Assembly (NCBI RefSeq): GCF_910592395.1
Contig: NC_088315.1
Span: 10,730,501-10,794,500, forward strand
DNA length: 64,000 nucleotides
From: Lineus longissimus
Lineage: Eukaryota; Nemertea; Pilidiophora; Heteronemertea; Lineidae
Reading direction: 5' to 3'
The notes beneath the pieces were generated by a model. It saw nothing but the letters and a program-made list of their open reading frames with translations, had not been told where the DNA came from and did no database searches. Shown piece after piece: positions 50,945 through 62,633 of this stretch (the first letter of the stretch is position 1; each line of letters opens with the position of its first letter). Made by a program: the position numbers and the translations under genes.

Positions 50945-52635
50945 GATAAACAATCCGGTGCAACATTATCTGAACCTTTCTTGTGAACTATGGTCCATAC
51001 TCTTGTAGGGCTAAACTCCACCTAAGGAGCTTCTGGTTCGACTCCTTGACCCGTTCTAACCAAACTAGGGGGTTATGATCCGTTTCCAGAATTGTCTCAT
51101 GTCCTAGTAATTAAGGTCGTAGCAACCTTACAGCCCACACTATTCCTAAGCATTCCTTCTCGATTGTCGCAAGATGCGCCTCACGGTCCAGAAGCTTCCT
51201 GCTCAAGTGGGCGATGGGATGTTCCAACTGATCGTCTCCGACTTGTGCCAACACCGCGCCCAGCCCTCGCTCGCTTGCATCAGCCTGCAATAGAAATGGT
51301 TTAGAGTAGTTTGGGGGTGATAACACCGGGTGCTTCTGCAGAGCTTGTTTCAGATTCTGAAATGAAGTTTCACACTCCTCTGACCACCGGACCTTATTGG
51401 ACCTCTCTTTCTTTGTCAGGTCAGTAAGGGGGGCTGCTAACTCTGAAAAACAAGGGATGAATCTACGGTAGTACCCTGCCATGCCCAAAAATCGTCTCAC
51501 CTCCTTGGTCTCTGGGATCTTGAACAGGGCAATTGCTTCAACTTTGGCTTTTATTGGTTCAATCTTCCCTGAACCAACAACATGTCCTAAATAATCTAGT
51601 GAAGCATGCCCAAGGAACACCTTGCTAGGCTTGGCTTTCAAATTCGCCTTTTTGAGGCGCTTGAAAACCTCCTCAAGATGTTTCAAATGATCCGGGAACG
51701 AGTCAGAAAATATTGCCACATCATCAATGTACACGACAACATAGTCTTCAGTACCATCTAAGACTTCATTCATCATTCTCGTGAAGGTCAAGGGAGCATG
51801 TTTCATACCGAAAGGCATAACTCTAAAGGACCATGAACCAAACAGACTCACAAAAGTTGAAGCCAATTTTGCTGCATCCGTCAAGGGTATAGCGTAATAG
51901 CCCTTGCAAACATCGATTACTGAAACGAATTTTGCCCTACTGACCTTCTCAATCAACTCTTCAATACGGGGTACGTTCCCGCCGCTATCGGTCTCAGTTA
52001 TCCGGTTCAAGGCTATAAAATCAACACACATTCGGATGCTACCATCCTTTTTAGGAACTATCACCAATCCGGAACCCCAAGGGCCAGGCTTTGCTTGCTC
52101 CAGTATCTGGGCCTGCGCCAACTCTTTGATGTGTTGCCACAGACCACCCTTCTGAGATTCAGGACAACGATAGGCTCGGGTTCTCACAGGCCTTGCACCT
52201 TCCACTAACTTCACATCATGGACTGCGGCATTAGTGGCCGAAGGGACATCTGAAAAAATAGCAGCGTATTTAATCACAAGTTGCTTAATTTGCTTGTTCT
52301 CTGTAGCAGACAAGCCTTCAGATATATGAACGTCTTTCCAAGTCTGAGTGGGCGTTTGCTTTGGAAGATAATTATCAACGTCAATTTCACTCTCCCCAAA
52401 GATATACGCCTGTGCATAAAATGCAACCTTGTCTCTATCCTTCCACTTCCTGAGCAGGTTCACATGGAATATAAAGTTTCTTCCTGCGTTTCCCAGTGTC
52501 GACCTCAAAATCAACAGGAGACACCTTTCGGACAATGGGATAGGGTCCCTGCCATGTTGACTTCAATTTACTTGCAGCTGAATGGAGCATGACCAGCACC
52601 TCTTCTCCAACTTCATAAGTTTTTTTCCCGTGCAT
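50945..52635 (-). pseudogene. pol: Gypsy pol, second half: integrase C-terminus, RT and RNase H
   Basis: The minus-strand frame from 52635 gives the GPY/F module of the integrase (KSTWQGPYPIVRKV), is shifted near 52500, and the main frame 52535-51111 continues with FHVNLLRKWKDRD, then RT: VPKKDGSIRMCVDF, FVSVIDVCKGYYAIPL (motif A), FRVMPFGMKHAPLTF (motif B), VVVYIDDVAIF (motif C) and YLGHVVGSG. RNase H follows: LLQADASERGLGAVL and ATIEKECLGIVWAV. A TAA at 51111-51113 interrupts it; the same frame resumes with ETDHNPLVWL. Integrase therefore precedes RT in one reading direction. Inactive. Confidence 0.9.
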
Positions 52636-52912
52636 TACGATCGTAGTAGGTCTTCTGTTTTTTCTGATTCTTTGTCACGTTTTCATGTACCAAATCTGTC
52701 ATAGCCGCAAGGCGATTCCTCGCAGACAGAACATATTATACAATGTTCTCATCTTGCGGGGTCTCCTCAGTCCAGCTTTCCTTTAGAACCGCTAGTGGCC
52801 CCCGTACTGCGCGACCATACAGCAACTCAAAAGGACTGAACCCGGTACTCTCTTCCGGCACCTCCCTGTATGCGAACATGAGATACGGAAGAACCTTGTC
52901 CCATTCTTTCGG

Positions 52913-54373
52913 TTATTCAGAAACAAATTTCCGTAACATACCTTTTAGAGTGGAGTGAAAACGTTCCACCAAACGATTTGCCATTGGATGGTAACACGAG
53001 GTCTTCATCTTCTTAATCCCAAGCCGTGGAAGCAATTGAGTCATCAGTTCGCTCACAAAGTTTGAACCCTGGTCGCTGAGTAACTCGTCGGGTATGCCAT
53101 ATCTGGAAAACATTTCTATTAACCCATCCGCTACCGAAGCGGCCGTCGTGTCCTTAAGAGGGATGGCATCAGGAAATCTGGTGCCATAGTCCACCAGAGT
53201 CAACAAGTATTTGTTGCCCTTTGAGCTGCGTTCCACCGGGCCAACTTTGTAGATAGCTACCTTGTATAAAGGTCGTCCGACAACTGGAACACTTACCAAG
53301 CGAGCCTTTTCAGAGGCCGGTTTTCTTGAACACTTCTGGCAATTGGGACAAGTGCTGCAGTACTTCTCAACGTCCTTGTGTAGACCAGGCCAGAAATAAT
53401 GCTCAACCAGTCGACCTTTCGATTTAGTTACACCTAAATGACCTGCCAATGGAATACTATGAGCCAAGTCTAACAAACCTAACCGATACTCCTGAGGAAC
53501 TAACAACTGGTCAAAGCATTGTTGTCGGCCTTCCATAAAAGAGCGTCGATATGCCAAACCATCCCTCCAGAAGTATCCAATGGAGTCCTTCGGCAACGAC
53601 CTCTCACATTTTTGCAAAACTTTCTGAAGTTTTACGTCAGCTTTTTGCCGCTTGGCTAACTCTGTGGGGCCCAATCTCCACAAATCTAAATGAGGCAAGT
53701 CTACAGGGACATTACTCTCCCCCTCCGCTCTCTGTACATCACTCAAGAACTCGGCGCTCAAAATATCATCAGGACTTTCAACATCTCCTGACGAATCTGC
53801 AACTGGAGTTGAGTCCAGTGACTCTGATTTTACATTACCCTGAACCAAGTTTCCAACAGCTTTTGGCTTCGCTTGTGGCTGTCTACTCTCCCATTCTCCT
53901 ACTGCTTCCTGTTCTTTCTGTCTGGCCCTGGTGGTCACGGCAAAAGCTGGAACACCATCCAAGTCGCGAGCATCTGAAACTAGAGACATAGGTGAGAACG
54001 GTTCTTCATTTAAATCACCAATGACAACGAAATCCTGCTGAGACAACAAGACATCCACAGGTAACCGCTCAAGCACTCCTACGATGCACTCCTTGCCCCG
54101 CGTACCAGACAGTACCACCTTGGCTGTGAGGACCTTTTCCGTCGTACCATTGGCCAACAGAACTTCGAAGCTATTCCCACCATATGAGTCGTCTGAAACC
54201 AAACAGGATTTAACTAGAGTATTAGAGCAACCTGTATCCAGCAACATCAAGACAGGGATCTCACCAACATACCCTCGAAGTTCAAACTGCTTGTGATTGA
54301 CAAACCCTTCCTTGCGTGTTAGCACCAGCGCCACTACCGCTGGCATTCTCCTTATCAGGGCAGTCCGAAGCAT
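52913..54373 (-). pseudogene. pol: Gypsy pol, first half: protease and integrase
   Basis: 486 residues. The aspartic protease has LMLLDTGCSNTLVK near residue 45. After a ~190-residue linker comes an integrase zinc finger (HSIPLAGHLGVTKSKGRL ... CSTCPNCQKC, HHCC) and the catalytic core with VDYGTRFPDAIPL, LLSDQGSNFVSE and CYHPMANRLVERFHSTLK (third acidic residue in VERF). A TAA at 52913-52915 cuts it; the same frame continues beyond with PFELLYGRAVRGPL. It overlaps gag by 92 bases in another frame, so expression probably used ribosomal frameshifting. Confidence 0.9.
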
Positions 54374-55402
54374 AGTGCCCCTTTAAGTTGCAAGAAAAAC
54401 AGGTAACACTATCTTTGGAGGGCTTACCCGCACTGCCTGGACACTCTGCAGCATAGTGCCCCTTAAGATTGCAAGAAAAACAGGTAACATTGTCTTTGCA
54501 GGGCTTACCTGTATTGCCGTTTCTAACTTTCTTGAAAGACTTACCACCCGACCCCTTGGCTGGCTCAGCGAACTTAGCGATGTGAGATTTCTTTCTTGAA
54601 TTGACATACAACTCTGCCCACTCTGTGAGCCTCTCTACAGTCTCAGGCTTTCTGTCTTTCATCCAAACCTGCAAATCTGTAGACAACATGTTAGTTATTT
54701 GTTCCATGATCATATGTTCTCGAAGTTTTTCGAAGGTTTTAACTTCGTTTATTTCTAACCATCTACAAAATACCGGGACACTCTAATTCCCCATTCCTGA
54801 AACCTCTCTTTGGCTTCCTTGTTTGAGGTTCTGAATTTTTCACGGTACGCTTCAGACCCAAGCTGGTACTTTTTTAGAATGGCAAGCTTCACCTTATCAA
54901 AATCGCCGATGTCCTCAGTTGGCATGAGCGCATAAGCTTCCCTGGCTTTACCGGTGACTACAGCCGCCAACCTCGGTGCCCATGAGTCTCGCTCCCACTC
55001 ATTTGCTGTAGCGAGGCGTTCGAACGTACCTAAGAAGGCCTCGATGTCCTCCCCAGCTGCCAGCTTTGGTATCTTTGGCCCATACTTACCATACCTCCCA
55101 GCCATGTCCGACCGGGAATGATCAACCGCTCTCCGTGTTATTTCTTGCTCGCGCATTCTGGAGATTTCAAGTTCCATTTTTAACCTTTCTTTTTCTAATT
55201 CCGACCTTTCCAGGTCTAGCGCCCTAGCAGCCTCCTGCTGCTCGCGTTCAAATCTCTGTCTCTCACGCTCGATCTCCACGTCACGCTCTCGTCTCTCACG
55301 CTCAATCACGGCGTCGCGCTCTGCTTTTTCCCGCTCAATTTGTGCCATGCGAATGGCATGAGCCATTTTCTCACGCTCCAATTCATACAGCCTTACATCC
55401 AT
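54282..55402 (-). pseudogene. gag: Gypsy gag: coiled coil, capsid, two CCHC knuckles (frameshifted)
   Basis: First frame 55402-54755: a long charged coiled coil (repeated RERER and EREQQEAAR type heptads, ~100 residues), then a capsid/SCAN-like part (LAAGEDIEAFLGTFERLA, LAAVVTGKAREAYALMP, LAILKKYQLGSEAYREKF). A shift near 54760 leads to the second frame (54713-54282), ending in two CX2CX4HX4C knuckles, CFSCNLKGHYAAEC and CFSCNLKGHYASDC, with nearly identical spacers, evidence of a local duplication. Gag packages the RNA. Confidence 0.85.
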
Positions 55403-55822
55403 ACTACCATTTACCTTGTTCTCTTTTACAGGAGATAACGCGACACCGCCACCCCTTTGTAGGCGTGGACTTGGCTTGAGGACTGGCCATTACCTTGGCC
55501 TCATGAAGACTCTGTATAAATGCCTTTACCCGAGTCTCTTCTTGTTCTTCATGCTCTTTCAGCATGTCTATAAACCTGTGACTTCAACAGCCCAGCATAA
55601 CTTAACCCACGTTCGTCACACAGCACACGCAACTCAGCAACCGTCAGCTTGGTTAAGTTTTCAGGCAACATCTTTCATGCACCCGTAAGATTCACACTCA
55701 ACATATACAGTGATTCAACAGGTTACACATATTGTGACCAAATTCGTCGTCTAGTTTGCTTACTCCCAAAATACAATTAAAAAACTACAATTTAGCAAAT
55801 TTGCTACATATATGTGACCAGA

Positions 55823-55839
55823 CCCCACTTCTGGTACCA
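55823..55839 (-). other. Primer-binding site, leucine-tRNA-like
   Basis: On the element strand TGGTACCAGAAGTGGGG begins one base after the 5' LTR. From memory it differs by one base from the complement of the 3' end of a metazoan tRNA-Leu(UAA) including CCA. Confidence 0.65.
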
Positions 55840-55840
55840 A

Positions 55841-56690
55841 TGTGACGGAGCGGGGATTTCGGCTATTGCATGGGCCTGGTCACAAATTAGAAAAAGACTG
55901 CTGAATGTATAATTATTTACATGTATTAAAAATTAACAAGAACAAGAAAAATATACTTACATAATTAACATTTCACCGCTCAAATCCAACAACTAAAAGT
56001 CTGTTCACACGTTACCAAAGTCCAAAGCTCCCTCCACTCCGGGCTCCACTCCCTGGGTGCGGTCAATTCCCAACAACGGCTCCTCCACCTACCACCGGTC
56101 TCCCAACACGTAACACACGTAACACACGTCTCTCCGAACTCCTCTCCCGTTACCACACGACAACACACGACACAAAAGTGTCCGTCCCGACACGCAGTCG
56201 GTCCAAGGCTACTCCAGTAGCCACCAAGCACGTAGCTGGTTTACAAATTAACGGTCTGGCGACACCTTGGCCGCAAAGCCAACTCACGGTTCGCCGACAC
56301 GATGGCAGCAATGCTAAGGCGCTCCAACCCGCGGCTGGACGCAAATAAACAGGTGAGAACACCACGACTCTCCGACACACAGCCGGTTCACATTCCACCA
56401 GGAATGACAACCACGTTGGTCAAACGGAATTGAGTTCGGCACGTACGATGTACAACTTCTCCTTACAGAGGCCAGCTAGGAACTGCCCACACCCAGTCCA
56501 TCTCCAACTAATGAACCCAAGAGTTTTATAAGTCTATGTCCATGAGTAATCACACAACGTCCTGAAGTTACCAAAGTCCTATTCAACACACTCAAGCCAA
56601 AGGTCTAAATTAACATGTAATAATATGACTGAAATACCAGTTACACATTCAGCCTAACCAGGGACGAATTATGAATAAATAAAACTAATA
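55841..56690 (-). repeat. 5' LTR, main part
   Basis: Matches 49931-50745 with two small insertions (about 56161-56170 and 56281-56312). The remaining 50 bases of this LTR lie at 62584-62633 beyond the LINE. Confidence 0.9.
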
Positions 56691-56724
56691 AATTAACATA
56701 AAATAAAAATAACATAAAATATTC

Positions 56725-57036
56725 ATGGGAAAGTCTACCGATAGTTCTAAAGTGAAAGGTGCCCCTTTTCCTTGTCGTGATGTTTTTGTTTATCGGCCGG
56801 ACAAGGATACTAACGAGGAGGACTTAAGAAATTTCATTGAGGAAAATTCCATTAAAGTAAAATCAGTCGAGTGTAGATCTCACGAAAATGCAAAGTTTAA
56901 ATCATTTCAAGTTAGTGTTACCAAGACAGATTATCATAAAATGTTCGATGAACTATTGTGGCCTGGTGGCGTGTGTGGAAGAAAGGACATAAGACCAAGG
57001 GACAGTTCCGAAAATATCTCTCCGGAAGTCATGTAG
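56725..57036 (+). pseudogene. LINE ORF1 C-terminal (RRM-like) fragment
   Basis: 103 residues: CRDVFVYRPDKDTNEEDLRNFIEEN, VKSVECRSHENAKFKSFQVSV, ending ELLWPGGVCGRKD. The order VFVxR..T.EDL..(Y/F)L, SFKV and LWPxGV is typical of the RRM-like domain that ends CR1/Jockey-type ORF1 proteins, which bind and chaperone the LINE RNA. The 5' end of ORF1 is absent, so the LINE was 5'-truncated at insertion. ORF2 would begin shortly after, at the VLSVCTYNTRDLG block near 57100, which is the endonuclease start. Confidence 0.6.
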
Positions 57037-57410
57037 CCAAAACATATACAGTAATGTTAATGGTACCAAATAATCTTTCTGTGGTGTTTATAATATTAAT
57101 CATGGTATTAAGCGTTTGTACTTATAATACCAGGGACTTGGGAGTGGTAAAATAGACTACATATCGCACTTACTAGACAATCATGACATTGTGTTGCTTC
57201 AGTGTAGAGTTAACCCAAAGTTAATCCAAAGTTAACACTTTTTGGGTCTGGAGTTAGTGCTAACTTGGAGTTTACTCAGAGTTAACCTGAGCACATGGAG
57301 CTATTCAGCCAAATTTGTATTACGGATTGCACTAGGCTAACACTAACTCCTAGAGGTTAACTCTGAGTTAACGCTTTATGAGGTCAAGTATCAGAGTTAA
57401 CTAGGCAGCC

Positions 57411-57695
57411 ATGTTGTTCCTCCCGATGATTCAAGCTGTTGCTGGTTTTCGCCATGCTAATTACCAGAGAACACCCGCATCTTCAGAAGAACCACTTCAC
57501 AGGCAGCTCCGTCTGATGGAGAGAGACTTGGAGGAGGTTACGGAAGAGTATCTTAGGTTTCGAAATGCTAGAGACTGCTATTTCCAGACATCTGTGAAGC
57601 GGATGAGAACATTCCTGTTGTATTTGGCCTCTGGTGGTTACCATCGGCAGGTGGGCTATACTCAAGGTATTAGGTGGGCTATACTCAAGGCTTAA
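57411..57695 (+). pseudogene. Harbinger-like transposase N-terminal fragment
   Basis: 94 residues: a hydrophobic start, a charged helical stretch (LMERDLEEVTEEYLRFR) and RTFLLYLASGGYHRQVGYTQGI, which resembles the helix-turn-helix block of Harbinger transposases (LxxLxxLATGxxxRxVG...GIS). The frame ends just where the catalytic domain should begin, so the DDE core is deleted. The following ~750 bases (57700-58440) hold no recognisable gene. Confidence 0.4.
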
Positions 57696-58467
57696 GGAGA
57701 ACCGGTACCCCGCCAAATCTGGGCCAGAGTTCGCTTTTATGTGTACCATTGCTACATGTGTTCTGCATAACCGGTTCACAAACTTTCTGAATAATTAAGA
57801 TTCTGGATGGGACTGTTTGTGAGGACAGCTTTGCACTAGATTAGTCTTGGTTTCTTGAGACTACGGTACTGCTGCGGCTTGGTTTTTTGAGACTCCTGCT
57901 GCTTGTAAACATTGTAAATCCATGAACCAGAACCGGGAATAATTTGCTTTTCAGGGACCACCACAAACACATGTATCACCAATGCCAAGAAACTATGTGT
58001 AGAAAGATTGAGTTTCATTTCAGCAATTTACATTTCAATAAACCATGTACATGTAAGCCATGGTGTTTTCTCTATTTATCGGCAAACACGTACCGGTAAT
58101 TTGAGATCTGATGTGTCCCTAAGGAGAGTCTGATAAATGATTTGAAAAAAAGGAAATTCAACACTCTAACAAATAACTTTTTTCTCTCCATAATATCAAT
58201 ACATGTATAGCAAAACCAGTAACAACTGCTATCTACATGTAGTATTATTTTAACAATCAATAAAACTTAAATACTTTAGGAATTGATGAAAAATTTCATA
58301 ATGTCATGTTTTGTATTGCACCGAAGCAAACAAAATGCATAATATCAACTGATGACGATCTAGTTCAGTCTCAGCGTAGAGTCTTTTAGTTACATGTATC
58401 TATAAATCTACTTGACACCAGTTCCTGTCTTAGATCGTTAGAAATCATCATCATATATTCAGTTCAG

Positions 58468-59368
58468 TTAAGGACTGGGACTCCCTCCGATTTCCACGTG
58501 GTCTGGTTCAGCTGCTACTACTACCACTCGGTCTGTTCCTTGAACAGTCATGCCGGCTTGGGACATCATGACATGTCGAATCAAGGTCACCTCCCCTAAC
58601 AAGGTGCCAAGAATCTTATTCCTCTCCTTCATGAGTTTGTTCTGCTCAGCCATCAGTGAAATGTTTTGCTCCTGCAGCTCTACAGAGTTCACCAAAAAGT
58701 CACCTTTGGGTGGGACTTTCTTACTAGGAGTGAAATCCTCAGGCATGTCGTCAGGGCAAGAGGCAGATGCGCGTTTCCTCTTCTCCACAGCAGAAGGTTG
58801 ATGACTGACGTGGCCGCTTTTTCTTTTCGTCGGCAGCAGGGGCACTGGTCTCCCACTCCCAGCCATCTCGGAGAAGAAACTTGTATCCTCCTCAGAATAC
58901 TCAGGCATGTCACCCAGTCTTGGTCTTCCGACATTCAAGCTGCTGCTACTACTACTAGCATGACTAGTGCTGCTACTTGGTCTGACAATCGTCCCAGGTG
59001 TCATAATGACACTGGGGCGAATGGCCCCTTCCTTTGGGTAAAACATCGTGTAATATTCATCATACTTTCGAAATAGGATCTCTGATCCACGTAATTTCAA
59101 CGTGGGACTCATCATCCGTCTCTAGCCCAGATGTTTTGCTTTTAGCTAGAACTTGACGGTACTCTTTTCTCAAGTTCTTTAGAAGATTGTCCACAATAGA
59201 CCCATCGGAAACACCAGCAGCGGCCTCAGCTATTTTCTGGTACCAGATTGTTACATTTCCGCCTTTTTTTGCAATTAAAAACTCCCCATGCATCAGCAGC
59301 ATCTCTTCTAACACATCAATAGTCTTTTCTTCAGTCCACTTAAACCTTTTGGAAGCAAATTCAGTCAT
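58468..59368 (-). pseudogene. Myb/SANT-like DNA-binding protein of the Harbinger-like element (frameshifted)
   Basis: N-terminal frame 59368-59060: KRFKWTEEKTIDVLEEML and IWYQKIAEAAAG with VDNLLKNLRKEYRQ, a Myb/SANT or trihelix-type domain. A shift near 59108 leads to the second frame (59115-58468): SEILFRKYDEYYTMFYP, a Ser-rich and basic linker (KRKRASAS), and a C-terminal helix (LQEQNISLMAEQNKLMKERNKIL) with leucine-zipper-like spacing. In PIF/Harbinger elements the Myb-like partner is needed for nuclear import and end recognition by the transposase. Total ~300 residues; broken once. Confidence 0.55.
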
Positions 59369-59756
59369 TTTGTCAATGCAGTAACAGCTTTTCTCTCTAA
59401 ATTCAGGCGTCTGCTCTGTTTATGTTGTTGTTGTTTTTGCACATTTGTCTAATTCCGCTCCTGCCGTATTGCTTGTTTTTGTCTTTTGGAACAAATTCAC
59501 AGTATTTTAGACCCAAGGGATTGCCAAATGACTTTGTTCAAAAAAAGTGCATTTGTTTGCGGCTACAAGGTCAAACCAGACGAGTTAAATTCTTACACTT
59601 TAGTTAACTCAGTGTTGACTGAGTGTTAACTTTTAGTTAACTCAGTGTTAACCTGGTGTTTACTGCAACCATGTTTTTTTCTGGCTGAGGTTAACACTAA
59701 CACTAACACTAACTGGGACACTAGTGTTAACTCAGACATTTGAACTCACCCAATAT

Positions 59757-62466
59757 GTGCTGTAAGTTTTAAGCTTTCACCAGATACTACCTTACTGGTC
59801 GTAGATACTTATATGCCGTGTGATTTTATAGTGGGTAATTTACCTGAATATCTTAGCATATTAGATGAGATAGCTGGGATAGCAGCTTCTACAGGTGCAG
59901 ACCATTTGATCATAGGTGGCGACTTTTACACTGACTTTAATAGGGATTTTCAAAACAGTCGGGCCTTATTGCCGTTTATTGCTACCGAAAGTTTGGAGAG
60001 AGCCACACGGTTCCCACGTTTCGATATTCAGTATACTCATGAGAGTAAAATAACAGGAGTGAAATCGTCACTGGACCACTTTTTAATAAGTGCGAATCTC
60101 TTACCGTTGGTAACTCGTCATACATCAGTTCATGAAGGAGATAATTTGTCGGATCATTTTCCTATATCGATGTCCGTGGAGTTAAGTCCTGACCGTTTTT
60201 TTGAGACAGTACATCCCCCCCTTGAAAGAAAATTAGACTGGGCAAATGTAAATGTACATGATATTGCCGCATATCGGCACACATTAGATGGATGTCTTAA
60301 CAATATTGCAATTCCGCACCTCCTCCTTCAATGTGATTATTTCGACTGTCGTAACCATACTGACTTAATTGATGCCCTCTTCAAGGATATTGTAGATGCA
60401 TGTATGTCTTCTAGTGAAAGGAACATTCCTTATAAAGTACATTCCGACAAAAAGGTCATGCCAGGCTGGAATGACTATGTGGCGGAGCCAAAAAGGCAAG
60501 CCCTTTGTTGGCATAACCTTTGGAAATCAAACGGGTCTCCGCGAAATGGTTTAATAGCCGATATCCGGCGTCGAACGCGAATGCAGTATCACTTATCAAT
60601 CAAAACCGCAAAGAAAAATGAAAAACGATTTATTGCCGATAGTTTGGCAAACAATATGCTGTCGGGAAATGATAAAAACTTTTGGCGCGAGATAAAAAAG
60701 ACAACCCGCGCGACTTCCCAATTACCAAACAATGTAGACGGACATGTTGGCGAGGAAGCTATACTGTATGTACACACCTGGCGGAAAAGTATGAAAATCT
60801 TTATAATTCAGTCTCATATGACAGAAATGAAATGGATAATCTTCTCCTGGATATTAACCGTAATATATCGGAAACATGTTGTGATCCGCAGAGTAAATGT
60901 CACGTACAACATGTGATAACAGTTGGGGATGTTTAATACATCAGCTATCAACTCGTTTAACCATCATAGAAATGATGGTGACAGCATGCTCTCTACGAAC
61001 CATCTTAAGTATGGTACAAATAAGTTATGTGTTATGATGTCACTTTTATTCAATAGCATGTTAAAGCATGGCTATGCTCCAGTAAACATGCTATGTAGTA
61101 CAGTCATTACTATACCGAAGGATTCTAGGAAGTCTCTGAATGATTCGGCAAATTACCGTGGAATAGCCCTCAATAGTCCTTTTTGTAAACTTTTCGAAAC
61201 AGTCATACTACAAAAATGTCAGGATGTTCTGAAATCGTCAGATATGCAGTTTGGTTATAAAAAAGGCGTGTCGACCAATGACTGTACCTTTGTTGTGAAT
61301 GAAGTTGTCAGATACTATCTAAATGGTGGAGGACAAGTATATGCAATGCTCTTAGATGCGAGCAAAGCGTTTGATAGGGTAGAATATACTAGATTACTGA
61401 AAGTATTGCTTAAAAAACATATATGTCCTGTTATGGCACGGATGATTGCGAACTTGTATATAAAACAGAAAATGCGGATACGCTGGGGTAAATCCCACTC
61501 AAATTATTTCAATATTACAAATGGTGTGAAGCAAGGAGGGATTCTTTCTCCATTTCTCTTTGTTAATTACATGGACGAACTACTGTTAAAACTAAAAGGT
61601 TCGGGATATGGTTGTTATATTGGCGCTACATTTGCAGGAGCTTATGCTTACGCTGACGATATTATTATTTTATGTCCAACAAAGTTTTCCTTGTCGGCCC
61701 AGCTAGATATAGCAGTTCAGTTCTCAAAGGATTATATGATCAAATTCAACCCAACCAAATGCTAACTCCTATTTTTTCAGTCTAATAACAAAACAGTGGG
61801 TGATATAATAATAAACATTCAAGACATTCCTGTACGGGCTAATGGAACTGCTGCCCACCTAGGAAACATAGGACCAGATTCTCAAGATAAAAATATTCTT
61901 AAGTCTATATCTGATTTTAACAGAAGGGTCAATGTCCTTTCGTCAAGGTTTCATTTCTGTAATTTTGAAACAAAGGTTAAACTTTTTCAATCGTTTTGTA
62001 TGTCCCTGTATGGTTCCGTTCTGTGGGACCTCGGAGATAGGTCTGTCAACCTTTTGTATACCGCATGGAGGAAGGCGGTCAGAAGAATTTTATCTGTACA
62101 TCCTAGAACGCACTGTGTCTTATTACAACATTAATTTTGTCAAGTCCGATAGAGGATGCTCTCCACAACATATTTCTACGTTTCATGAGCAGGTCATCGG
62201 AAACAAATAATAACTACATTCAAATAGCTTTTCAGTTGGCATTAGATGGAAGCTCGTCCTCTGTGTCTATCTCTATCTCATACATTACTAATTTAATTGG
62301 GGCACCGCGTTCTACAATCGGGAACATCGACGCGGTGCCATACGTTCATCCTTCAGAAGCTATTTTGGTTCGGTCAAGTGCTATTAGGGATTTCTTCCAT
62401 TTACTAGATACAAACCGCGGGGATGTAAATATAAAAACCATTGTTGATTTTTTGTGCACTGAGTAG
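59757..62466 (+). pseudogene. LINE X copy 2 ORF2: endonuclease C-half, RT, C-terminal region
   Basis: Endonuclease motifs GGDFYTDFN (Asn to Tyr change against copy 1), SSLDHFLIS and LSDHFPI; RT motifs ALNSPFCKLFE, LLDASKAFDRV, NGVKQGGILSP and AYADDIIIL (about 61640-61670); then FQSFCMSLYGSVLWD, YTAWRKAVRRIL and a terminal domain ending LCTE at 62466. The frame shifts near 60765 and back near 60935 (indels relative to copy 1), has the shared TAA at 61763-61765, and shifts again near 62125. The frame around 59813 is open where copy 1 is broken, so each copy shows the other's indels. Confidence 0.85.
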
Positions 62467-62583
62467 CACCCTGTAACCTGTATTCTGTGGAGTTGCACCT
62501 GCACAATATTTTTGTATCACTGTGCATAATTTGTAATCATGTTTGTTTGTCTAGACGTGTAAATGTAATTTACATATCGAATA

Positions 62584-62633
62584 AGGCCAACAACTCAGGC
62601 CTAACACAAAGGCCTGTGATGCCATTCATCACA
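62584..62633 (-). repeat. 5' LTR, distal 50 bp
   Basis: The segment GGCCAACAACTCAGGCCTAA...CATCACA completes the LTR that stops at 56690; it matches 50746-50795. Followed by the GGCAC duplication at 62634-62638. Confidence 0.9.

Larger units (their letters stand above)
57203..59756 (+). mobile_element. PIF/Harbinger-like DNA transposon remnant (~2.55 kb)
   Basis: Both ends are dense in GTTAAC motifs: 57205-57390 has about six and 59600-59745 about six, including direct ACACTA repeats. Inside are a plus-strand transposase-like fragment (57411-57695) and a convergent minus-strand Myb/SANT-like gene (58468-59368). A two-gene layout with a Myb-like partner is characteristic of PIF/Harbinger. Exact termini and a 3-bp duplication could not be fixed because the ends resemble each other only in the repeated motif. 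Confidence 0.55.
56691..62579 (+). mobile_element. LINE family X, copy 2, inserted in the 5' LTR and interrupted by a Harbinger-like element
   Basis: AATA flanks both ends (56687-56690, 62580-62583), and the intact LTR has one. Contents: ORF1 C-terminus (56725-57036), start of the endonuclease (about 57100-57200), a Harbinger-like insertion (57203-59756), the rest of the endonuclease, RT and C-terminal region (59757-62466), and a 3' UTR ending GTAAATGTAATTTAC (a small hairpin) without poly(A). The endonuclease section between NHDIVLL and the resumption is missing, so the interruption came with a deletion. Confidence 0.75.
49931..62633 (-). mobile_element. Ty3/Gypsy LTR retrotransposon with IN upstream of RT, 5' LTR split by a LINE
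   Basis: Minus-strand element bounded by GGCAC target duplications (49926-49930, 62634-62638). Excluding the LINE in its 5' LTR it is ~6.8 kb. Order read on the minus strand: 5' LTR (62633-62584 plus 56690-55841), primer-binding site, gag, protease, integrase, RT, RNase H, polypurine tract, 3' LTR (50795-49931). The PR-IN-RT-RH order is that of the Gmr1-like group of Ty3/Gypsy elements, not the usual PR-RT-RH-IN. Stops and shifts in gag, integrase and RNase H make this copy inactive. Confidence 0.85.
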
